Of a DNA stretch of 64,000 nt, positions 1 to 12,378 are shown piece after piece. Made by a program: the position numbers and the translations under genes. The stretch is from the NCBI RefSeq assembly GCF_000208745.1, contig NC_030853.1, positions 29,689,473 through 29,753,472 of the forward strand, read 5' to 3'. The notes below the pieces were generated by a model. That model was not told the DNA's origin, ran no database searches, and saw only the letters and a list, made by a program, of their open reading frames with translations. This DNA comes from Theobroma cacao (lineage: Eukaryota; Streptophyta; Magnoliopsida; Malvales; Malvaceae). Positions within the stretch are counted from its first letter, which is position 1. Each line of letters starts with the position of its first letter.

Positions 1-2
1 TG

Positions 3-794
3 TTCTCGTCAGATTTAAAGAGCAAGAGATCCATTAAAGGCGGGTCAGTGGTTAATGGGGGCTCAATGGTTAATGGTGGGTCAATCGTTAACGGGTCAGA
101 AATTGGGAAAACCTATAGAATTAATTCAAGGGGAAGTTCCATGGTAAATTACACATTTGAGAAGAGTAAACTGGGAAAACCAAGTTCCATTATTAACGGG
201 TCCCAGGATCCAGGAAAAAAAGGTTCGGAAGTTACGGGGCTGTCCAAGAAAATAGACAAGGGGACCAACGAGAAAAACGGTCCAAAAGCTGTGGTGAAAT
301 CATCAGCCGCCAAGTCACCGGGTGGGTTTAAATATAACGGGTTGGATTACGGGGCTCCAAGAAAAATGGGTGGGGGTACATTTTGCACCGATTCAGAGTT
401 GGGTCCATCCCCATCCGAGGTGGCAGCAGCCATGGCCAGAAACATGTACCCCAACAGAATGGATGAGACAGAGAGCTCCTTGGTGGACGAGTGGAGTCTA
501 GATGGGAGCATCGAGGGGCTTCGGTCAAAGCTGGACAGGTGGAGAACCGAACTCCCACCAGTGTACGACCGAGGTGAATTTTCTAGTTACCTGTCTAGCG
601 GGATTCCTACAACCACCAAAAAAACCAGACATGTTCGAAGACACACTGTCAATGAGGGTTTGTTTTCATGTTTTGGTAACGTTTGTGGATGTGAAATCTC
701 CATTTCTTGTGGGCCTAGTGGGGCAGCAGCAGCAGCTAGAGAAAAGGGCAAGTTGCGCCGAACCCATTCCACGGATAACTTGAGTTTCCTTTGA
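3..794 (+). CDS. Unrecognised plant protein, 3' part of gene (5' truncated by window)
   Basis: An open frame runs without a stop from the first bases of the window to a TGA at 792-794, giving about 263 residues of C-terminal sequence, so the real start lies outside. The visible N-terminal part is low complexity, with three back-to-back copies of a GGS-x-VN-G unit and further N/G/S-rich stretches. The ordered part is at the end: a segment with EVAAAMARNMYPNRM, then SLVDEWSLDGSIEGL, then a basic RRHTVNEGLFSCFGNVCG cysteine patch, an alanine run and a final RRTHSTDNLSFL. The conserved-looking C-terminus and absence of stops argue for a real gene. I do not recognise the family and assign no function. 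The likely 3'UTR follows to about 1 kb. Confidence 0.7.
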   Translation, partial: FSSDLKSKRSIKGGSVVNGGSMVNGGSIVNGSEIGKTYRINSRGSSMVNYTFEKSKLGKPSSIINGSQDPGKKGSEVTGLSKKIDKGTNEKNGPKAVVKSSAAKSPGGFKYNGLDYGAPRKMGGGTFCTDSELGPSPSEVAAAMARNMYPNRMDETESSLVDEWSLDGSIEGLRSKLDRWRTELPPVYDRGEFSSYLSSGIPTTTKKTRHVRRHTVNEGLFSCFGNVCGCEISISCGPSGAAAAAREKGKLRRTHSTDNLSFL

Positions 795-3700
795 AGTTTG
801 AGAATCATAAGGACTAAATTGTAAAGGCAGTAGTTTTTCTTTTTTATTTGGACGAGTACAAAATGGAGGGGGACAATGGCTTCTGAAGATTGATGGAAGT
901 CGCTTAGGCCATTCTTTCCCATTTATTTTTCTTTTTCTTTTTCTTACTGTTTTGTAGTTCGTGTACTGAAATCACATCCCATTTTATACTTGGGGGAAAA
1001 AGAAAAAGAACAAGAAAAATGATGCTAATGGTTGAGGGTTGTTGCTCGAAATTTATGAACCTTTTGTCATAATTCAAACATTAATATGTGTTTTCTGGGA
1101 GGGGCTAGAGAAATTTTGTGTTTCAATATTGAAGGTTTACTTGGATGAAATCAATGCATGGTTCGGATTGCTAATGCCTGCCTCTAATTAATGAAGCTTT
1201 AGTGTCAGCCATGAAATGGCTTGCTGTATGTTTTCCGATAAGACATCAGATATGAGTTGTGTGCAAGCCTTGAATGGCTGTAAAAATTAATACTGTTGCT
1301 GACTTCATTTGTTTTGAGGATGTAATCAAAGGATTGGTTGTCTGTTGCCTCTAACATTTGCCTGTATATTAATGGAGTCTTGTCGTATGTCTCAAAGCCT
1401 TAATGGGGTCCAGCAGGCATAGGTCACAGTGACAGTACTGTTGTTGTGGGATGAGATCTTCAGAATAATAGAATCTCCCCTCATCAATCTGGTACAACAT
1501 AGCAGACAACAGGAATTTGAATGCACAATTCAGAAAAGTGTACTCTTCTAACACATTACCTGATCACCTTGAAGATCAATAGATTGAAATCACCACCTCA
1601 GATCCATCAAGTTGCAGAGAAAAAAAAAAAGGGGGATAACTAATAATGCTTGTTCCTTGGATTTTAGTGTGCTTTTACCGTCTTTGGAAACTCTTTAATC
1701 AGAAACAGTTCATATATTTATTTGAAAGCATCACTTTTACCACTTTAACTTTCCATCGACTGAAGCTCGAAATTGATAGTTTTGTTTTGTTGTGAGTAAG
1801 AGCAATCGTCATTACTCATTAGCCTAATTCTACACACACACACACACACACAGATGGATGCTCATGACTATATATCAGATTTGATCATGTTCCTGATGCT
1901 GATGTTGTCTTTATGTGGAGACATACTTCCTTGGCTGTTAGAATCTGCTTGTTTCTCCCAAGTAATTTTTGCATCCTTGGCAGATCAGTTTACTGAAGTC
2001 AGTTCACCATGTGCTACTGATCTTCAGCCTGTTAAATTTTGCCACTTTTCAGTCACTGTCGATTGTCCTTATAACCCAGAACCCCTTTCTTTTTTTAATG
2101 AAAATGTCATGTAGACCAGTAGTTAGTTTTCAACCAAATAATCAAACTTCAAAAAAGCATCATAACAGCTAACATGACACCAAATATCAAGTTCCGAAAT
2201 AAAATGATGATCTTAGAATTGCAGCTTTGACTAATCTAATTAATCCTCATCACTCATTCATCTCCCTCAGCTCCGCTCTTGAAATTTGTTCTGACTTTTG
2301 TTGCAAAGCACTTGAATACAAGAGTCAAGATCAGTATTCATGGCCATCCCCAACACAGGGTTTTTCTCTGCTTTTTCCATGATGCTCATGAATGACAAGG
2401 CAATCCTGGAAATAAATAAAAGGCATGCACATCTCCCCTGCTAAACATTTCCCTGATTTGCTCTTTTGTTTGTGTGTATGTGTATCTAATCTAATCCAAA
2501 CAGAACCTTTCATTATAAAATTGGCTTTCAATGTCAAGACCCCACCACCTTCAAACTGACGACTAGATAATGTTAATAACTCAGTCTTGTTGCTAATATT
2601 ATATGAGACTCTATATCAGTTCATGTCTCCATATCTTAAGTGATGACCTTTCAGTTGATATTACTCCAACATTTTAAAGAGGGGGGGGGGGGGGGGAATA
2701 GTTTGGAAGATAAGTTTATCGGATATGCAGCCATTGATCTAAGCTGTGAATCTTATCGCCTTTTTCCTAAAGTCCATGCATCCTATGCCTAAATGATTCT
2801 GAGTGCCTCTGTACTTTTTAAGTTTCCTATTTTTCCATTACAGTTCTTTCCCTGTTACAAATACATAAGAAATGCATCTTTCTCATGAATTACTTTGGTC
2901 TATTCCATTCATACTAAAGCATGATTCTTATGGTTTCGTTTAAGTATATAATTCCATCAACTAGAATAGGGAACTTTCTTTCACATCATTACCATTTGAT
3001 CAGAATCTGTTACGCAGCAACCCATGGTGGGAATACACTTCCATCCACTGTCCCATTCTTTTTCTGTATACTCTACAAAGAATTTTCTCTTTTCCCTTCT
3101 CTCCTGTTTCTGCTTTACATATACACATACGAATTGCAAATTTGTTCATGGAAGAATCTCTTGGATCACTGAACCATCAGATAAGACATTGCTAATTTGG
3201 TTATCAGTACTATTCTGTGTGGTTCTGCAGAACAATCTTACTTGAAATAGCCTAGATCGTGCAGAAGAATCCTCCTATCATGCATATAGAAACCCATCTT
3301 TGCCAGAATGTCTTATCAGTGATATAAATTTCTTGGCAAACTCTGATTAGCAAGAGGACCTCTTCATGAACTAGGAGGTCATATTCCATGATTCCCATTC
3401 TCATATTGGACAAGGTGTCATTTTGCTGAACCGCAAGTCCCCCTTTGAACTTATTTATTCACATTTCAACCTCTGTGTAACGTTTAACACATCCATTAGC
3501 TTGTCGTGTCTGTTTATTATTTATGACTTTGAATATATTTGAATTCTTTTTTTTTTTTCATCTCAAACAAAACATATGGCATCTCAACCCAAAAAAAAAA
3601 CCCTTTTGCTTCAATTGATTCCTTTATGAAAAAAAGTTTTGATTCCATACCTTTCGATTTGCAATGTAAGGAATCACTACAGTTAAAAGAAAAAATTTCA

Positions 3701-4140
3701 CTTCATTCTTTAATTTTTTAATCTAAATGTATGATTCATTAATTAATATATAATTTTTATTTTTTAAATAAAATTCAAAATCTTTTTTTCTCTCGAAGTT
3801 TTAAAGTTATATATGGATGGTCTCCTAAAAAAAGAGATAATTTGACATACCTAATGTAATGAATTTAATGTTAGAATATAAATGTAACTTAAAAAGTAAA
3901 TAAACAATATTAAAAGAAGCTAATGATGGAGGTGTTGATAAAATGGTCAGTTTGTTTATATGTAGCCCTACCAAAAGCCTGAAGAAATGGGCAACGGCAA
4001 CAGACTTCACAGTTGACGCCAACCGAGCAAAGCAAAGGCGAAGCAAACAGCAACCAACCAACACAAAAAAGATAGACTTATTCCCAAAAATCATAAAAAA
4101 ATAAATAAATAAATGTAGAATTGAAGTTTTTAGTGAGTCT
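795..4140. other. Intergenic, no gene seen
   Basis: Holds the 3'UTR of the partial gene at the window start and then low-coding-potential DNA. There is a CA microsatellite at about 1832-1852 and a run of 16 G at 2681-2696. Open frames are short, lack family resemblance and overlap on both strands. I see no exon with supported splice sites. Confidence 0.6.
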
Positions 4141-4368
4141 CGAAAAAGGAATATTCAGCCTCTTTCCCATTTGTGGGCCCTGTTAAAGTTAAACCCACCC
4201 TTCTAGTTTCCGTACCATTGCCTTCTTTAATGTATGTTCAGAGGAGGTAGGGAATGACTTTGAGTGGGTCTTCCCACGCGCTACTTCACCTGGGTGCACT
4301 TCACAGCCTTGGAAAATATTTCTTTCTTTTTTTAGAAAAAGAAATTAGAGATACTAAATACTTTTAAA

Positions 4369-4669
4369 GAGACAATTTAACTCACTTATGCCATTAAATT
4401 TAGTAGGCGTAATGAAAATTTTAAAAAAAGGGCGAACAGCGCGTGGGGAAAATAGGGGGAAATAAGTAAATGTAGTAGTCAGAAAAAGTGCCAAGCTGTC
4501 TCGGACGAAAAAAGCATAAGCAAAAGAGAGGTTAGGGCAGTCCGGTGAGCCGCGTACCTTGTCGGATGACGTGGCGTTTGAACAGCGAGTGGAAGCACGT
4601 GGCCTTGTCGGTTTGTCCCTTGACACTCCCTAGTCCCTCCCTTCTTCTTTGGATCCTCGACATACGTGT
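4369..4669 (+). promoter_or_regulatory. Cluster of auxin-response and ABRE/G-box motifs upstream of Aux/IAA
   Basis: Within 300 bp of relatively GC-rich DNA lie GAGACA (4369-4374, TGTCTC on the other strand), TGTCTC (4497-4502), TGTCGG (4560-4565), ACGTGGC (4569-4575), CACGTGGC (4596-4603), TGTCGG (4606-4611) and ACGTGT (4664-4669). TGTCTC and TGTCGG are known ARF-binding elements; ACGTGGC is the bZIP ABRE/G-box core. The next gene downstream on the same strand is the Aux/IAA gene, whose start is about 2.2 kb away. A role as a distal enhancer is inference; individual six-base motifs occur by chance, but the density here is unusual for this AT-rich region. Confidence 0.4.
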
Positions 4670-4699
4670 ACGCTCTAACCTCCCTACTTTTTTCCTTTT

Positions 4700-6851
4700 C
4701 CTTCTCCCCTAATTTTCCCTCTCTTTTTCATTTTTCCTAAATTTAATCAAGTATAAAAAAAATAAAGAAAATTATGTTCATTTTTTAAATATTTTTTAAA
4801 CTGCCATTGGCATTAAAATTGAACTATATTTCTTATATTTTAATTAAAAATTATAACATTTACATATTTAATATAAAATGTACTCATAAAAATATCTTTT
4901 TCGTGATTAATGAGAATATAATTTTTTCATTATAAAATTTTTTCATTAATTTTAATTTGTAACAAATTTTTAAAAAATTACTAATGGGTCACTTTGCTTA
5001 TTGAAATTATTATCATGCGAACATATTTGTATCCTATGGTCACACTATATTGGTCTTTAATTACTTAAAAAAAAAAAGATATTTAAGGGAATAAAATAAA
5101 GGTGACCCAAAGGATTGAAAAACACAACATTATGGACTCTAGTTCCAATTCCACATCCTTAAACCTAAGCTTTAGGAGAGAGGGTCTAATGTCTTTTTCT
5201 AAGAACAACATTGTTTTATACTTAAAATGGTCAATGGTTCCATATTTTTGAGGCAAATAATGAAAAAAAAAATTCCCAACTTTAATTCTATTTTTCCCAT
5301 CCTTAAAGTTTCTTTCTTTTTCCATGTTTTCTCATCCTTTATTTCCTAAACAAATCAATTGATTATGAGCATCCTTGGCATGCTAAAATGATATATTTAT
5401 AGCTGTGGTCCAATTATGAGTTAAATATATTGGGGGGGGGGGGTTAATTGTATTAGTATGTTTCCATTAATTCTTTTTTCTTTTGGCTTTTTCAACTTTC
5501 TTTTTTGGGCAACCCCACCTCCCACTTGGAATTTGCGTATCTCTTTAGGTCTCAACTTTCTAAAACAAGGTTTTGTGCTGTTTGTCCTTGAAATAGTAGA
5601 CAGCACATAGGGAAGAAAAAGTGGGGCAAGTTGAGATTAGAATATGCTTTTCTTTGTTTTTGCCCCCTTGTTAAAAAGACTCAGCCTTTAGACTTTAACC
5701 TATGCTTTTTTTTCTAAAGCTAAGACACACCTAAGCTCAAATTAATAAGCCTTTCTTATACTTTAATAGAGTATCATAATTGTCATTAAGAATTGGGATT
5801 TTTCTTTTATTAAAGATCTACTATTAATTAGGTAATTTGTCATTGAGTAGATCTTCCTAATTATGTTAAAACCCATTTTTCCTACATTAATCATCATGTA
5901 TTTTTTTTTCTTTTTGAGGTCTCAAACCATGATCAAAAATACTGTTCAACCTGAGAGCTTTTCTTTAGGAAAGAAGAGTTCTTTTATTAATCCAAAGACC
6001 AAATCAAAAGCAAACCTCTTTTGTCATAGAAGACCCTTCAAAAGGTAATTGTCCATGCTAGTATAAGCATGTGTACCACATAACTTTTTAAAAATTTATA
6101 AGGATTTAATCGAGAAAAATTGTTAAATTCGAGTAAAAATATTAAATAACTATTTCTCACATAAACATAATTTATATGTAATTGAAAGAAAAAGAACAAA
6201 TTGATGATATTTGGTTATGTGCATTTTTCACTAAATGAAAATGGCAAATTCTTGTTGGAATGCATTTATTTTTTTTGTTGTTCTAAAGTCTACCACTTAG
6301 TCTGGAAAACATCATGAATAAAGTCATATGGTCAAGAATAATGTGAACATGTGTAACATTTGCTCCTACTTTAAACAAAAATGGCAAAAAGACCGTTCAC
6401 AATCACAACTACAAGGCTTGGAGACCAAGTCATTTGCTCCTACTTCCTAGACGTCCTTTCCTTATGCCTCCCGCCTGTAGTCTACAGAACTACAGCTTCT
6501 TTTTCTCTTTTGGGATTTCATAATTTCTATTTTTCTTTTCAACCAACAGAGGAAAAACCAGATTCTAAACAGACATGATCATGTCAAGGAAAAAAAGGTT
6601 TTCTTTTTTTTTTTGGAGAAAAGAGGGTGGTGAGAGTGCTAGGCGCACTAGCAGACATATGGGTCCCATCATCATCACTCCCTCCACCATTCCCCCCAAC
6701 CTACCTTCCTGCCTTTTGCCTGTCCTATACTTCAGTCTCTCTCTATCCCTCCCTCCCAAAAACAAGCCTTTTCTTTTTTCCCTCTCAAACTACGTCTTAG
6801 TTCTTCACCTGTGCAAGTCTTCAACTTTCTTAATTTTCTTGCTTGGTTGTG
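4700..6851. other. AT-rich intergenic region and Aux/IAA 5' region
   Basis: Mostly AT-rich DNA with a 12-G run at 5432-5443 and no supported exon. The last few hundred bases before 6852 are pyrimidine-rich (CT tracts around 6700-6840), as is common for plant 5'UTRs, and probably hold the Aux/IAA transcription start. No clear TATA box could be assigned. Confidence 0.5.
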
Positions 6852-8970
6852 ATGGAAGGTGGCTTAGTTTTACTTGGTGGTGGTGGTGGTGGTGGTAGTG
6901 GCAGTGGTGGTGGTTCTTCTGGGGTTTCTACGAATGAGTCAGCAGTGTCAAAAGTGGAGGTTGTTTCTGAGGCAAGTTCATATCCAGCTGAGAGTGAGCT
7001 GGAGCTAGGCCTGGGGCTGAGCCTTGGTGGTAGTGGTGGTGCTACGGGGAAGACTAAGGTCGGTACTTCTTCATGGGGCGAGTGTGGTAGAATCTTGACT
7101 GCAAAGGACTTCCCTTCAGTGGTTTCTCATAGAGCTAATAATGGTGGTCCTTCTGTTTCTGTTTCTGGGACCAAGAGAGCTGCTGAGTCTGTCTCTCATG
7201 AGGGTGGATCTCCGACTGGTGTCAGGTTTGTTCATTGAGACTTGTTTTCTTTTCTTTCATCAATATCATTGCTTGTATGCCAGGTAACTATAACAAGTAT
7301 AGAGGAAAATAAGAAAAAGAAATTCTTGAATTTTGTTACTGGCTTTTTGGCATAACTAGTTAGTTAAAGTTAGAGTCTTTGGTTCCATTTGAAATGTCTA
7401 GTAGTTTGTTTTGCTTTCCTACTTAGTTTGTTTAACAATCAAGCTGAATATGATGTTAAATTTCATTGCTTCTCTATCCCCTGTTATTTAGTTCCATGAT
7501 GTCTTTTACTGGCTATTTGTCTGGCTTATTTTAAGTTTTTAAAGAATTAATTGAAAAAGAAAAGCCTTCAAATGAAAAAAGGAAAAAATAAATAAAGCTG
7601 CTCTATCCATGGTTTTGAGCATTATAATGGTTAAGGGGTTCAATGATCTCTATTGTATAGTATCTGAGATCTTATATCACTCATTTGTGGTATATCCTCT
7701 TTGTTGTATACAAACTTTCCTATGTTTATCTTTGGCAAATATTTCCTCTTTAATTAGTTAGATTATTTATTGTTCCATATGGTTCTTTTGGCAGCAGTCA
7801 AGTTGTGGGATGGCCACCCATAAGGGCTTATAGGATGAATAGCTTGGTTAACCAAGCAAAGGCTCCAAGAGCTGAAGATGATGGAATTGGGGAAAAGGAT
7901 AAAGCCAAGGATTCTTTTAAAAAGAAACCTTACAATGGTAACAAAATCAATTCTGCTGTTAATGAAAAAGGGCATCTTGGGTTTGTTAAGGTAAATATGG
8001 ATGGAATTCCAATAGGAAGGAAGGTGGATTTGAATGCTCATTCATGCTATGAGAGTTTGGCCCAAGCACTGGAAGATATGTTTCTTAGATCTGCTCCAAC
8101 TATTAACTCAATTGGTAAGTTCCCTTTCCATGTTCTGTTTTTCAGAATTTTGACATGTGAACAAATAAAGGATTTTGTTCTCTTCAATTGAAATAAAAGG
8201 TCCTCTATAATTGTGTTCTTGTGCAAGTTATTCTGGTAGACTGATTTCTGATTGACCATATTTTGTTAACAACCAAAGAGTGGTTTGCTTTACGTTCTTC
8301 TCCGCATTCTATGAAGATGTTAAAGTGATCTTTTTAAGGAATTCATCATAGACGAGCTATGTATATGTTGTTATTTGTGTTTGTGATTGTAAGTGACATT
8401 ACCCTTTTGTAGGTGCAGAGAAGGAACAAGTAACGAAGCCCTCTAAGCTTTTGGATGGATCATCTGAATTTGTTCTGACTTATGAAGACAAAGAGGGAGA
8501 CTGGATGCTTGTAGGAGATGTCCCATGGAGGTATGCTGCTATCTTTTGCTAATTGTAAATGTCCATGATGAGAGAGAGAATAAAGGTGGGCAGAGGGGGT
8601 GGGGACATGCAATGGAAGTTTATGAAAACCCTTGGGCCTTCACCATCCTTTCAAAAGCAATAGAAGGCCAAAAAAGAAGAAAGAATGGAAAGTACTTTGA
8701 TTTGATTTCCATGTTATGATGCTCATAGTATGCTTTTTGTTTCTTGTCGTATTTCAGGATGTTTCTCAGCTCAGTCAGAAGGCTCCGAATCATGAGGACA
8801 TCTGAGGCCAATGGACTTGGTATGTAGAAAAAGCACAATAAACAATTTTTTGTACTTATTTGGTTTTACAGTGTTTTTCCTTCTCTTTGGATTCTAAGTC
8901 TTGTTATTCATTTGTTGCAGCTCCAAGATTTCATGATAGGAATGAAAGGCAAAGAAGCAAGCCCATTTAG
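6852..8970 (+). CDS. IAA12/13: Aux/IAA transcriptional repressor, IAA12/IAA13 clade
   Basis: Nuclear auxin co-receptor and repressor that binds ARF activators and is degraded through TIR1/AFB when auxin is present. Five exons: 6852-7225, 7795-8114, 8413-8530, 8758-8819, 8921-8970 (307 aa). All four family domains are visible: the LELGLGL EAR repression motif (about residues 50-56), the degron core VVGWPP (about 128-133), the PB1 half with invariant lysine in GFVKVNMDG (about 187-195) and the acidic half in [16 protein letters not shown] (about 255-270). [12 protein letters not shown] and the APR...RQRSKPI tail fit the IAA12 (BODENLOS)/IAA13 clade. The start is the ATG at 6852; upstream in-frame codons have no ATG. 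A GGT trinucleotide run (6876-6896) encodes a polyglycine stretch. Intron 1 ends in a tandem CAGCAG acceptor, so one serine may be optional. Confidence 0.95.
7792..7797 (+). other. NAGNAG tandem splice acceptor of Aux/IAA intron 1
   Basis: Two in-frame AG acceptors three bases apart (ending at 7794 and 7797). Using the first gives ...[10 protein letters not shown], using the second ...VSQVVGWPP. The choice adds or removes one serine just before the auxin degron. The longer form matches remembered Arabidopsis IAA12/13 sequences. Confidence 0.7.
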
Positions 8971-11900
8971 CATCATTGCCATCTGTCATTTAAATTCCAG
9001 AAAGATGAAAAGAGAATCCACAGCTTGAAAACACAGAAGCTAAAGGAAACTAGAGAAGTTGATGAGTTGAAGCATTTTGCCAAGATTGGTTTCTCACTGC
9101 TTGTTAGAGTCGTTCTCAAAATCATTACATGGTTCTTGCTGCTTTTTGGTTTTTGTTAGGTCATATTCAATTTAGTTTTCGCCCTTTATATAGTGCCATC
9201 ATACAGTCCTGCGACCTTGACTGAATGCTGTTTTGTCATACTGTAAATATGGGAGTACTTGAAATCTTAGAGTGTTTTGAGTTTTGCTGCAATCAAGCAG
9301 CTCAGATTTACTTTTGTGATAGAAGAAATGGTTGTGTGATTCTGATGTCGTGTTCCCCTCCTGTTTGGTTGGCCATGTTTTCTTTATGTTATACTTTAAT
9401 CTGAAGTCCTGAGTGTTTTATTATTGGCAGATTTGGCATACACAATCTGATTAATTGAATCTTTTGCGGCAGAATCAAAGCTGTCCTAACCACTCTTAAC
9501 TTCTAAGCTTACCTGAAGTTGTTATTGCATGGAGGACTCAGGCTCTAACATCACCCTGAAATAAAACTCCGGAATGCTACCATTACCTGTAGCTTTCTTT
9601 GTAAAACGAAAACAACCCATGTATCACTTCAAGATGTTCAACACAATCTTAAACTTTCAGTTTCTTGTGTATAAATGGTCATTTTCCATTCCCATCTCTA
9701 CTTCGAGATGTTCAATATGTGTTCAATAAGGTGTCAAAGCGACATGGCATCACATACCAGAGATATAAAAGAAACGGAGGTAGAACAGAGGAAGCAGGCT
9801 ATGAGACAGGAAATTATGGAAGAAGCATGGCAACAAAACTTGGTGGGTGGATATGATAATGCTGGCTTTGTCTTAGAACCATCATTGTCTACAGTAAGTG
9901 CTGCAGTTACAACCAACAACAATGAATTGTTTCCTAAATCTTGCAATTGTCATGGAACTATTGATGTAATGTAACAACTTCATAACCACAGTACAGTATG
10001 ATCTCTAACTCAATTATGAAGCATGGTAATGCGATCTCCCAACCATTTTCATTTGGACAAATACAATTGAAATAGCATGTTAAAACTCCCTGATCCTTCC
10101 AAGTCCTAAATGAAAGTTCATATCCATGTTTCTTTCATCTCGATGGGAAGAGGACAAATGAGATTTTTGAGCTTCAATAACATTGGTTGAGACTGAGAGG
10201 TTGAAGAGGACAAAGAAATGAAAATCCTTTTTTGAGGTCTAATCAGTGATTTGAAGCCATGTTTTTTCAGGGTCTAATCAGTGATTTGAAGCCATAAAAC
10301 CTTCAGGATGAGAAACAACAAACTTATCCACAAGCTGGAGTTACTGAAAAGAAAGAAACATTACAATACTCTGGTTTTGAAACATTGACAGTGAAAAGTT
10401 ACTAGGATTAAGCAGATTTCTGATGCCTAAACCAAAGGAATTTTGTGGTGGACAAAAGAGACAAACACTAAAAGCTTTGCAATCATAGGAAAATTTATGC
10501 AAGTGGTCCTAAATATTTCATTTTGCCAACCAATTTGCTACAGTTTTTAGGTCAAGTCCTTGAAAGAAAAAAAAGTTGTTTCTGGTGCTTGATCCAATCG
10601 AATGTAATCTAAGGCATGAGAGCTATACGATACTGCTCATAAGAAATGGGGACACACTTGGTGCTTAAGATTATGCAATCATTTTGATTTTGACTGCAGA
10701 TTACTAGCCATTGATTTATGATGGTGGTGTCCCATTAGCATAATGACTTTCTTTTAATTGATTGAGATACAACTGTTCTCTACTATGGCTCTCATGCTTA
10801 GCTCTGTGCAACTTTTCTCTTCTATTCTCGAATGCTCCTTCCTGGTTTCTCTATCTTGCAAAAACAAAGAAAGCCTCGTGTATTTATGAAGATCTTTCAC
10901 CTTGAGGATGTCTTCTTTCCCATGCCTTTTCAACCTTTTTCCTTCTCAACTTAGCAATGAAAGTTAAAATCCAAGACCCACTATCCAAAGCACATTCCTT
11001 TGTTTTTGTCCCAGAGCTTGTTTTTTCATGTAGCCTCATGCAAAACACAAATAATAGCATTGGAACCCCCAACAGCTGGAAAGGGCTTTAATCATCCATA
11101 TCATCTCATCAATATTTTTGGCTCCACCTGCAATCCTAGGAAGCTCTTGATTGCCTGTAACAGAAAAGATGGTTCACTATTATGTTCAATTGAGTGTTGA
11201 GACATTTCAATGAGTAAAAGCGTATGTTAGATCATTATCTTTAATTCCATCTCTGCTGTATATTCAGGGCAGTATATGGCGGACAATATGAATTTGTACA
11301 AGTGTGGGACAAATGACAAATCCCACTGGTTCAGCATGTGGAGGGCCCCTTGATGCCCATTGCATGATTTCTCCACGTTGTTAGATAGAGCTTTCTGCAA
11401 TTTAGAGCAGTCAATTAGAGGCTAGCTGGTTTGCATTTTGCTTATTACTACAAGGCATATGAAATATGTAGTGGTGTTTCAAGACAGGGAAAGGAGAATT
11501 TAGTAGCATGGCAAGCTGGCCCCATGAGTTTGGTTAAATGTAAAAACTTCTGCAGCCAATATGTTGTAAATGCTGATCACATCAAATTTGATCAAGATTT
11601 TTTTTTTTTTGAAAATTAAGCATTTCATTCATTAACCAGGGATGAGCAATTTCCTGTAAGAAAACCAGTTCAGCTCCAGATTTTAATTTACTATCATATC
11701 AACTTGAAATCCAGGCTTTACAAAAAGAACACAAAGCAGAGGTATCCCATCCATTCCCTAAACAAACAACCCATATATATTATAAGTTTTATCAAGACAA
11801 CATAGTATATCTCAAATATTAGGAAAAAGGGTCCATAAATAACCATTTTTGGGTCACAAATGCTCCATATATATTTCAAAATACTGCTTAGACTTAGGAA

Positions 11901-12378
11901 GAAGGAAAGAAATAATGCTTCCAATAAGTTTGGATTACCATACCATTTACAGCTTCACACTCCAAACTATAGGGAATGAATGATAAGCTCTTTTTCATCC
12001 AACTTTCCATTTTCTATCCCTTCCCTTTGCTTATTTTCAGTTTTTGGTTCTTCAATTCATCGCCTCTTTGGTGATATGGTTCATCTCAGACTAGATACTT
12101 TGGTAGAATTTTTCATTTAAGTGATGAAAATCATCACATATAATAAGATATTCTTATCACTAACAAGTCCTTTTCCTTGTGCAAGCTTCCTGAACTATTC
12201 TGCTACTATATAGTACACATTAGTGCTATTAAAGCTGAAGAAATGTCATGAAAACAACATATTAAAGTATTTACACAACACTACCCAGCACCTCAGCTGC
12301 ATCTCTGTCTACCTCTCTCTGGACTTAGAAGTAGTACAAAATACAAAATACTCATAAAATATCATGCTGGTCCCATTT
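8971..12378. other. Intergenic, no gene seen
   Basis: Contains the Aux/IAA 3'UTR (to roughly 9.3 kb) and the 3'UTR of the isomerase copy on the other strand. No family-like coding sequence was found on either strand. The only structure noted is a 25-bp direct repeat (10236-10260 and 10271-10295). Confidence 0.55.
10236..10295 (+). repeat. 25-bp direct repeat, 35-bp period
   Basis: The 25 bases from GGTCTAATCAGTGATTTGAA to GCCAT occur twice, identically, separated by 10 bases that include a T run. It looks like a recent local duplication with no coding content. Confidence 0.85.

Noticed and set aside
48..794. GTG at 48 as a gene start
   Set aside because: Nuclear plant genes do not normally start at GTG, and the frame is open to the window edge, so the gene is truncated by the window.
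4354..4626. 90-codon minus-strand open frame over the cis-motif cluster
   Set aside because: No family resemblance and no splice or codon evidence. The region's density of ACGT and TGTC motifs is better explained as regulatory DNA.
9665..9974. Open frames of 63 and 99 codons between Aux/IAA and isomerase copy A
   Set aside because: Two overlapping frames of the same stretch, no recognisable domain, no promoter or splice context.
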